The notes beneath the pieces were generated by a model that did no database searches, had not been told where the DNA came from, and saw only the letters and a program-made list of their open reading frames with translations. Below are positions 1-4,932 of a stretch of 7,188 bases of DNA, in pieces. Position 1 is the first letter of the stretch; each line of letters begins with the position of its first letter. The position numbers were made by a program, and so were the translations under genes. The stretch is from NCBI GenBank assembly GCA_016783865.1, contig JADHVS010000219.1:1-7188 (forward strand), given 5' to 3'. This DNA comes from Bacteroidales bacterium. GTDB lineage: Bacteria > Bacteroidota > Bacteroidia > Bacteroidales > SM23-62.

Positions 1-537
1 CTGTTCCTGCAAAGTTATCCGTTTGCACTAAGGAACCTTCAATGGTTAATATCCAATAACCTGTTAAAACGGCCTCTTCCCGAGATAATTAAATGCATTG
101 GTCATGTATTAAAATTAGAGGAACTTCAGGGTATTGCTGAAGATAAGCCCGCATTACAAATTATAATAAACAGCTTCTCATATAAAAAGGGAATGCCCAG
201 GGATATGTCGGGCCACGGCGGAGGATTTGTATTTGATTGCAGGGCATTACCCAATCCCGGAAGATCGGAGGAATTCAGGAATCTGACAGGAAAGGACCAG
301 CCGGTAATTCAATTTTTGGAGAAGAAGGAAGAAGTAAATGATTTTTTGAACCATATTTATTCTGTTATTGACTATTCAGTAAGCAACTACCTGTCAAGAG
401 GATTCAACCGCCTGATGATCAGTTTCGGATGTACCGGCGGACAACACAGATCGGTTTACTGTGCGGAAAGAATGGCCCAGATGATAAGAGACAAGCATGG
501 AATTGAACCACGGATAATACATAAAGAAATGAGCTAA
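1..537 (+). CDS. C-terminal part of a RapZ C-terminal-domain protein, probably fused to an amino-sugar kinase (5' end outside window)
   Basis: The frame is open from base 1 with no stop, so the gene begins upstream; 178 residues are visible. Visible residues from about 58 onward form a RapZ C-terminal domain: SFSYKKG at 59-64, [18 protein letters not shown] at 71-88, and [14 protein letters not shown] at 143-156, which matches the Cys/His/Arg-rich signature of the family. In E. coli RapZ this domain binds glucosamine-6-phosphate and the small RNA GlmZ. The 57 residues before it are helical-looking and lack the RapZ N-terminal Walker ATPase motifs, as far as they are visible. In Bacteroidota this domain commonly follows an aminoglycoside-phosphotransferase-like (APH) kinase domain, and the downstream gene is MurU-like, so an AmgK-like MurNAc/GlcNAc kinase fusion is the likely whole protein. 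The domain call is secure; the kinase half is inferred, not seen. The ATG at 193 is internal to the domain and is not the start. Confidence 0.85.
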   Translation: MFLQSYPFALRNLQWLISNNLLKRPLPEIIKCIGHVLKLEELQGIAEDKPALQIIINSFSYKKGMPRDMSGHGGGFVFDCRALPNPGRSEEFRNLTGKDQPVIQFLEKKEEVNDFLNHIYSVIDYSVSNYLSRGFNRLMISFGCTGGQHRSVYCAERMAQMIRDKHGIEPRIIHKEMS

Positions 538-565
538 AATGAGCTAGAATGACTAAAATGAGCTA
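527..565. repeat. Degenerate tandem array of a 10-bp unit (AAATGAGCTA) overlapping the stop codon
   Basis: Three exact copies of AAATGAGCTA lie at 527-536, 537-546 and 556-565. A decayed copy (GAATGACTA) fills 547-555. Put another way, a 17-bp exact direct repeat occurs at 534-550 and 553-569. The first unit contains the last codons and TAA stop of the RapZ-domain gene, so the array begins inside the coding region and runs into the intergenic gap. Replication slippage is the simplest origin. No function is evident. Confidence 0.85.
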
Positions 566-588
566 GAATTTCAAATAAGGTGGGATGA

Positions 589-629
589 CCAGATAGCAGA
601 TACCTTGCAACTAGTAACTAGTAACTCGC
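589..629. repeat. Short degenerate array with 7-bp period
   Basis: Units read CCAGATA (589-595), GCAGATA (596-602), CCTTGC (603-608, six bases), AACTAGT (609-615), AACTAGT (616-622) and AACTCGC (623-629). The period holds although the unit sequence changes along the array, which suggests a decayed heptanucleotide repeat and not a protein-binding site of fixed sequence. It sits in the 188-bp gap between the RapZ-domain gene and the nucleotidyltransferase gene, where I see no convincing promoter or terminator. Confidence 0.7.
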
Positions 630-725
630 AATTAAGATCAGGCATATAAATACGAAATGAGAGAGATGATCAAGAAGGAAAAGGTTTGCAATCCGGCAAA
701 GATCAGACACTGACAACAGTAAGAA

Positions 726-1451
726 ATGAAAGCAATGATCCTGGCTGCGGGCCTGGCTACACGGTTAAAACCACTTACCGATCATATTCCAAAAGCATTG
801 GTCAGGTTTAACACTGTACCTTTGCTCCACCGGGTAGTGAATAACATATTTGATGCAGGTATTGAGGCAATTGTTGTTAATGTTCACCATTTCCCTGATC
901 AGGTAATCAACTTTCTCCAGGAACAAAAATATTACGGGGGAAGGGTTGTGATCTCCGATGAAAAGGAACAGTTAATGGATACCGGCGGAGCCATAATTCA
1001 CGCTGCCTGGTTCCTGAATGATGGCAATCCTTTTCTGGTTCATAATGTGGATGTCTATACTAATCTGAATATCAAGAAATTGATAGACTATCATCTGAAA
1101 GGGAACGGTCTGGCAACCATAGCTGTTAAGGACCGGCCAACCTCACGGTCCCTGCTGTTCGATGATCAACTCCAGCTTATCGGCTGGAAGCATAATGAGA
1201 CTGGTGAAGAGATTCATCTCAAGGATAAACAACAGGTAGCATATGCTTATGGGAACAGTTGTGTACAGGTTATCCAGCCTGAGTTTTTTAAACTGGTAAA
1301 CTTAGAAGGCCCCTTTTCCTTAACTGAATCTTACCTTGATCTTGCCCGTGATCATACGATTCGTGGATTTGAGCACAATGATGATTACTGGTTCGACCTG
1401 GGCAGATATGAGAATTTTAACAATGCTGAATCTTTTTTTACCCCTCATTGA
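726..1451 (+). CDS. murU: MurU-like sugar-1-phosphate nucleotidyltransferase
   Basis: This 241-residue protein has the NTP-transferase fold seen in MurU, GlmU-N and RmlA. Nucleotide-binding motif at 6-18 (LAAGLATRLKPLT), catalytic-type Lys in IPKAL at 21-25, TGGAI at 86-90, a metal-binding Asp in HNVDV at 106-110 (D109), and a second metal Asp in WFDLGRYEN at 222-230 (D224). MurU transfers UMP from UTP to MurNAc-1-phosphate, giving UDP-MurNAc in the peptidoglycan recycling route that bypasses de novo synthesis. The length fits MurU (about 220-240) and there is no C-terminal acyltransferase domain, which argues against GlmU. The start is fixed by an in-frame TAA at 720-722; there is no clear Shine-Dalgarno. 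Two usually conserved spots differ: Ala11 where the GxGTR motif has Gly, and NTVP at 29-32 where relatives have a GKP-type motif. A glucose- or mannose-1-phosphate nucleotidyltransferase is the alternative; the RapZ/kinase neighbour favours MurU. Confidence 0.75.
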   Translation: MKAMILAAGLATRLKPLTDHIPKALVRFNTVPLLHRVVNNIFDAGIEAIVVNVHHFPDQVINFLQEQKYYGGRVVISDEKEQLMDTGGAIIHAAWFLNDGNPFLVHNVDVYTNLNIKKLIDYHLKGNGLATIAVKDRPTSRSLLFDDQLQLIGWKHNETGEEIHLKDKQQVAYAYGNSCVQVIQPEFFKLVNLEGPFSLTESYLDLARDHTIRGFEHNDDYWFDLGRYENFNNAESFFTPH

Positions 1452-1508
1452 TCTTTTTCGGGATGATTGTTAATACAAATAATTAGTTTCCTGTAAAGCA
1501 AATATTTT

Positions 1509-2846
1509 ATGAACCTGGATCAGACAAAGGTACTTAAGACAATCATTCAGCCTTTTCAAAGGTTCTTCAGCATTGAAGCATCCAGCGGGATATTACTGAT
1601 CACAGCAACCATAGTCGCCATGATCTGGGCAAATTCCCGTTGGTCTGATCATTACTTCAATCTTATCAATGGTGACCTCACCATCCAGGTTGGATCTTTA
1701 TTTAAATTGTCGAAGCCACTTATCCTCTGGGTCAATGATGGGTTGATGGGTATTTTCTTTTTTGTTGTGGGCCTCGAAATTAAAAGGGAGGTGATGATCG
1801 GTGAATTGTCTTCCCTCAGGCAGGCTTCGCTGCCCATATTTGCTGCTGTTGGTGGGATGTTGATCCCGGCTGTTTTATTTATCATGCTACATGGGAACCA
1901 GCCCGGTCATGAAGGATGGGGAGTTCCAATGGCTACAGATATAGCATTTTCCCTTGGGATTTTAAGCCTCCTGGGAAAACGGGTACCTGTTTCCCTCAAA
2001 ATATTTCTCACTGCCTTTGCTATTGCAGATGACCTTGGTGCAGTCCTGGTTATTGCCTTTTTTTACAGTAGCCAGATATATTGGAACATGATCCTGATTG
2101 CTATGGGTATATATGTATTCCTTTGGATATTAATGTATTTAGGACTACGAAACTGGTTTGTGTTTTTCTTATTAGGTTCCGCAGTCTGGTACTATTTTCT
2201 TAAGTCGGGAATTCACCCCTCATTTGCCGGTGTATTGCTTGCTCTTATTGTTCCGGTTGGCAGGAAAATCAGGGTACCGGCATTCAGCAGGCTGATGCGT
2301 CAAAACCTTGATGTTTTTTGTGAAGAAGAGTGTGAGGACCAGATTGTATTGACGAAAGACCAGATATCTTCTGTTGATAATATGGAGCAATACATAGAAT
2401 CGGTCCAGAGCCCTTTACAGAACCTGGAACATCGTATGCATGGATTTGTATCCTATTTCGTAATGCCGGTTTTTGCCCTTGGTAATGCAGGTATTATACT
2501 GAGTGGAGGCGAAGGTTCCCTGATAAACCCGTTAACAATGAATATCGCCATTGCTCTCTTATTAGGGAAGGTCACTGGTATCATTGGGTTTAGCTGGCTG
2601 GGTATAAAACTAAAATTGGCAGTACTTCCGGATAAAGCACGCTGGATACATATTACCGGACTTGGACTATTAGGGGGAGTAGGATTTACTATGTCCCTGT
2701 TTATTGCCGGCCTGGCCTACTATGAATCTATGCAGTTCCTGACCCAGGCTAAAATTGGAATTATCCTGGGATCTCTGATTGCAGGTATTTCAGCCTTTCT
2801 TTTACTAAGGTTCTCTTTAAGACCATCGGCAAGTAATCATTCCTGA
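1509..2846 (+). CDS. nhaA: NhaA family Na+/H+ antiporter
   Basis: An inner-membrane electrogenic antiporter that expels Na+ in exchange for H+, supporting salt and alkali tolerance. Family motifs are complete: NDGLMGIFFFVVGLEIKREV at 76-95, ATDIAFSLG at 142-150 (D144, equivalent to E. coli D133), FAIADDLGAVL at 170-180 with the ion-binding pair D174/D175 (E. coli D163/D164), GKVTGI at 353-358 (K354, equivalent to K300), and GGVGFTMSLFIAGLA at 389-403. About a dozen hydrophobic segments are visible. At 445 residues it is longer than the 388-residue E. coli protein, mostly because of a hydrophilic insertion at about 251-300 between the segment ending LLALIVPV and the SPLQNLEH motif. The gene starts 57 bp after murU on the same strand, with no recognisable Shine-Dalgarno (AATATTTT precedes the ATG). 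A functional link to murU is not evident. The family assignment is secure. Confidence 0.96.
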   Translation: MNLDQTKVLKTIIQPFQRFFSIEASSGILLITATIVAMIWANSRWSDHYFNLINGDLTIQVGSLFKLSKPLILWVNDGLMGIFFFVVGLEIKREVMIGELSSLRQASLPIFAAVGGMLIPAVLFIMLHGNQPGHEGWGVPMATDIAFSLGILSLLGKRVPVSLKIFLTAFAIADDLGAVLVIAFFYSSQIYWNMILIAMGIYVFLWILMYLGLRNWFVFFLLGSAVWYYFLKSGIHPSFAGVLLALIVPVGRKIRVPAFSRLMRQNLDVFCEEECEDQIVLTKDQISSVDNMEQYIESVQSPLQNLEHRMHGFVSYFVMPVFALGNAGIILSGGEGSLINPLTMNIAIALLLGKVTGIIGFSWLGIKLKLAVLPDKARWIHITGLGLLGGVGFTMSLFIAGLAYYESMQFLTQAKIGIILGSLIAGISAFLLLRFSLRPSASNHS

Positions 2847-2862
2847 AAAATCCCATTATTAA

Positions 2863-2891
2863 TTGTTGTTTTCATTAATTCAGTAATTTTG
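2863..2891 (+). promoter_or_regulatory. Putative Bacteroidota-type promoter for cysH
   Basis: A perfect TAnnTTTG -7 element (TAATTTTG) lies at 2884-2891. It is preceded 18 bp upstream by a TTG at 2863-2865, which fits the -33 element of the primary sigma factor in this phylum. Transcription would begin near 2896-2899, leaving a leader of about 20 nt before the cysH ATG at 2917. This points to cysH being transcribed separately from nhaA. The motif match is direct; promoter activity is inferred. Confidence 0.6.
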
Positions 2892-2916
2892 CGGTTTCAA
2901 AAGTGGGGATAAAGCT

Positions 2917-3651
2917 ATGACGGCGGATAATAACATATTGAAGAAAATTGATGCCTGGAATAAGGAATTGGCTGGCAAGGAGCCCGAGCAGGTACTTACC
3001 CTCTTTCTTGATGAATTCAAGGGCACAATTGTTCAGGCCACAAGCATGGGGGTAGAGGATCAGGTGATAACCAGGATGATTGCAGGCATCAACAACAAAA
3101 CCAGGATTATCACCCTGGATACAGGAAGACTGTTCCAGGAAACATATGACCTGATTCAGCATACTATTGAAGAATATGGAGTAAATATTGAGACCATGTT
3201 TCCAAATTATGAGAGTGTGCAGAAGATGGTAAAGGAGAAAGGGATCAACCTGTTTTACAAAAGTGTTGACAACAGGAAATTATGTTGCCACATCAGGAAG
3301 AATGAATCCCTCAAAAGGGCACTTGTTGGAATGGATGTATGGATCTGCGGATTAAGAAAAGACCAGACTGTGACCAGGTTTTACAACAATCTGGTTGAAT
3401 GGGACGAAAAGCATGGTCTGATCAGGTTAAATCCTTTGATAAACTGGACGGAAAATCAGGTCTGGGATTACATCCGTAAACATGAGATCCCGTATAATGT
3501 ATTGCACGATAAGGGATATTCCTCCATTGGCTGTTTGCCCTGTACCCGCCCAATTCAAAAAGGAGAAGATCCGCGTGCCGGAAGGTGGTGGTGGGAAAAT
3601 GAGGAGCATAAAGAATGTGGATTGCATTATCCTGACCAGGATCCTCAGTGA
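2917..3651 (+). CDS. cysH: Adenylyl-sulfate (APS) reductase, [4Fe-4S] type, CysH family
   Basis: Reduces activated sulfate to sulfite with thioredoxin as electron donor, a cytoplasmic step in assimilatory sulfate reduction. The 244-residue protein has the PAPS-reductase fold: modified P-loop ATSMGVEDQV at 41-50, LDTGRLFQET at 67-76, and GLRKDQTVTR at 145-154. Iron-sulfur ligands are the pair C123-C124 and C206/C209 (GCLPC), with 81 residues between C124 and C206, matching the CC-X~80-CXXC pattern of cluster-containing enzymes. The C-terminal ECGLH at 233-237 holds the catalytic cysteine C234. The cluster cysteines indicate APS as the main substrate and not PAPS, although some cluster-bearing CysH proteins accept both. 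A GGGGA-like run at 2905-2909 could serve as a weak ribosome binding site. No sat/cysD/cysN or sulfite reductase gene is nearby, so the rest of the pathway is elsewhere. It converges on mnmA with 2 bp between stop codons. Confidence 0.93.
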   Translation: MTADNNILKKIDAWNKELAGKEPEQVLTLFLDEFKGTIVQATSMGVEDQVITRMIAGINNKTRIITLDTGRLFQETYDLIQHTIEEYGVNIETMFPNYESVQKMVKEKGINLFYKSVDNRKLCCHIRKNESLKRALVGMDVWICGLRKDQTVTRFYNNLVEWDEKHGLIRLNPLINWTENQVWDYIRKHEIPYNVLHDKGYSSIGCLPCTRPIQKGEDPRAGRWWWENEEHKECGLHYPDQDPQ

Positions 3652-3653
3652 AA

Positions 3654-4829
3654 TTATGAAATGGTGCCGGAGCCTATTACTTCATCTCCATCATGCCATG
3701 CAGCAAACTGGCCGGGGGTAATCCCCCTCTGCATTCTTTCAAATATGATGTAGAGCCCGTTATTTTTGAAATAAAGAATTGCTTTTTGAAGCGGTTGCCG
3801 GTACCTGATCCTGACATTCATTTCAACCACTTCTCCCGGTTTGTGGCTCAGGTCGGGACGAATCCAATGGATTTCATTCTTCTTAATAAACAATCCTTTC
3901 CTGAACAATCCGGGATGATCCTTTCCCTGGCCGGTATAAATCAGGTTTTTGTCAATATCAGTCCCGATAACAAATAAAGGTTCTTCTTTTCCGCCAATAT
4001 TCAATCCTTTCCGTTGCCCGATGGTATAAAAATGTGCCCCGCGGTGTTTCCCGATTAAAATACCATCATCTGGAAGGTAATTGAAAGATTGAGAAAGTGC
4101 TTCCAGATCATCTGAATTGGGATTAAAATCAAGATACCCGGTATACCGGCGCGGGATTTCAATCACATCACCTGTTTTCTGTTCAAGCTTTTGTTGCAGG
4201 AATGTGGGCAGGTCTACGCGCCCGATAAAACATATCCCCTGGGAGTCTTTCTTATTGGCCGTTGGAAGCTTTTGCTCAACAGCGATTTTACGCACATCTG
4301 ATTTTAACAGGTGGCCAATGGGAAACAATACCTGGCTTAACTGCTTCTGTGACAACTGGCAAAGGAAATAGCTTTGTTCCTTGCCCGGATCTTTACCTGC
4401 CATTAAACGATGGATCTCCTGTCCGTTTTGAGTAATGGTTTCTTTAAGGCAGTAATGTCCGGTAGCAAAGAAATCCGGATTGAACTGTTTGGTAGCCTCA
4501 AGGAATTCGTCAAATTTAATCTCTGAATTGCATAATATATCCGGGTTGGGAGTACGGCCGTGTTGATATTCATTGAACATGTAATCAACCACTCTTTTTT
4601 TGTACTCCTGGCTCAGGTCGAGCGAATGAAACGGGATGTCGAGTTTCCGGGCCACCAGCTGGGCAATGATCAGGTCGTCCTGCCAGGGACAATCTCCTTC
4701 GAGTGTACCTGTTTTATCGTGCCAGTTGATCATGAACACACCGGTCACATCATACCCTTCTTTTTTCAGAAGGTATGCAGCCACACTTGAATCTACGCCA
4801 CCCGACAAGCCAACGACAACTCGTTTCAT
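3654..4829 (-). CDS. mnmA: tRNA-specific 2-thiouridylase MnmA
   Basis: Catalyses ATP-dependent 2-thiolation of uridine 34 in the wobble position of tRNAs for Lys, Glu and Gln, taking sulfur relayed from a cysteine desulfurase. The 391-residue protein begins with the PP-loop ATP pyrophosphatase motif GLSGGVDSSVA at 7-17. The nucleophilic cysteine C100 lies in TPNPDILCNSEIKF at 93-106, and the persulfide cysteine C200 in DSQGICFIG at 195-203. HFYTIGQRKGL at 266-276 is the usual central-domain signature, and ITPGQFAAWHDGDEVIGSGTI near the end forms the conserved C-terminal beta-barrel. The enzyme appears intact, with both catalytic cysteines present. Between KTGDVIEI and HRGAHFYT there is an extra segment at about 226-255, which I recall in other Bacteroidota MnmA proteins. 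It overlaps nothing, is convergent with cysH, and lies 103 bp downstream of the LRR gene on the same strand. It probably has its own promoter near 4901-4908. Confidence 0.96.
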   Translation of the reverse strand: MKRVVVGLSGGVDSSVAAYLLKKEGYDVTGVFMINWHDKTGTLEGDCPWQDDLIIAQLVARKLDIPFHSLDLSQEYKKRVVDYMFNEYQHGRTPNPDILCNSEIKFDEFLEATKQFNPDFFATGHYCLKETITQNGQEIHRLMAGKDPGKEQSYFLCQLSQKQLSQVLFPIGHLLKSDVRKIAVEQKLPTANKKDSQGICFIGRVDLPTFLQQKLEQKTGDVIEIPRRYTGYLDFNPNSDDLEALSQSFNYLPDDGILIGKHRGAHFYTIGQRKGLNIGGKEEPLFVIGTDIDKNLIYTGQGKDHPGLFRKGLFIKKNEIHWIRPDLSHKPGEVVEMNVRIRYRQPLQKAILYFKNNGLYIIFERMQRGITPGQFAAWHDGDEVIGSGTIS

Positions 4830-4840
4830 AAAGCTTTGGA

Positions 4841-4899
4841 ATTGAATGCTGCGAGTGCATTAGCTTCGCTTCCGAGCACTCGGGGCAAGGAGCTTCAAT
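4841..4899 (-). other. GC-rich segment with nested inverted repeats in the presumed mnmA leader
   Basis: Perfect 7-bp arms CGAGTGC (4852-4858) and GCACTCG (4876-4882) flank a 17-base loop that itself contains AGC/GCT arms around TTC (4862-4870). An outer pair ATTGAA (4841-4846) and TTCAAT (4894-4899) brackets the whole. A competing 5-bp pair, AATGC (4845-4849) with GCATT (4857-4861), shares bases with the first stem, so two folds exclude each other. By hand count the core is about 63% GC, richer than its surroundings. No T-tract follows on either strand, so it is not a standard intrinsic terminator. It could be a structured 5' leader of mnmA or a copy of a dispersed palindromic repeat; neither is shown. 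Confidence 0.55.
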
Positions 4900-4900
4900 G

Positions 4901-4908
4901 CAAAAATA
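4901..4908 (-). promoter_or_regulatory. Putative -7 element for mnmA (TAnnTTTG)
   Basis: On the - strand the sequence reads TATTTTTG, a perfect match to the TAnnTTTG -7 element of Bacteroidota promoters. It lies 72 bases upstream of the mnmA start and just beyond the stop of the LRR gene. No convincing TTTG -33 element occurs at the expected 18-20 bp spacing, which lowers confidence. If used, transcription would start near 4894-4896 and the leader of about 65 nt would carry most of the inverted repeats described at 4841-4899. Confidence 0.4.
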
Positions 4909-4932
4909 GGAAAATGAACGGATATGAAGTGA

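Noticed and set aside
193..537. A stand-alone 114-residue gene starting at the ATG at 193
   Set aside because: The frame is open back to base 1, and conserved domain residues (SFSYKKG) precede that ATG, so it is internal to a longer gene.
657..713. An 18-codon open frame (starting MREMIKKEK) just before murU
   Set aside because: It is short, has no ribosome binding site and resembles no known leader peptide; chance is the simplest explanation.
2858..2879. ATTAAT...ATTAAT inverted repeat after nhaA as a terminator
   Set aside because: The stem is only 6 A/T pairs and no T-tract follows at the right place; it overlaps the better-supported cysH promoter.
2917..4829. cysH and mnmA as a functional sulfur-handling unit
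   Set aside because: They are on opposite strands and convergent, and MnmA takes sulfur from a cysteine desulfurase and not directly from sulfite; adjacency alone does not support a link.
4852..4882. The inverted repeat as an intrinsic terminator of the LRR gene
   Set aside because: No run of T follows the stem on the - strand, and its position downstream of a TAnnTTTG element fits a leader or repeat element better.
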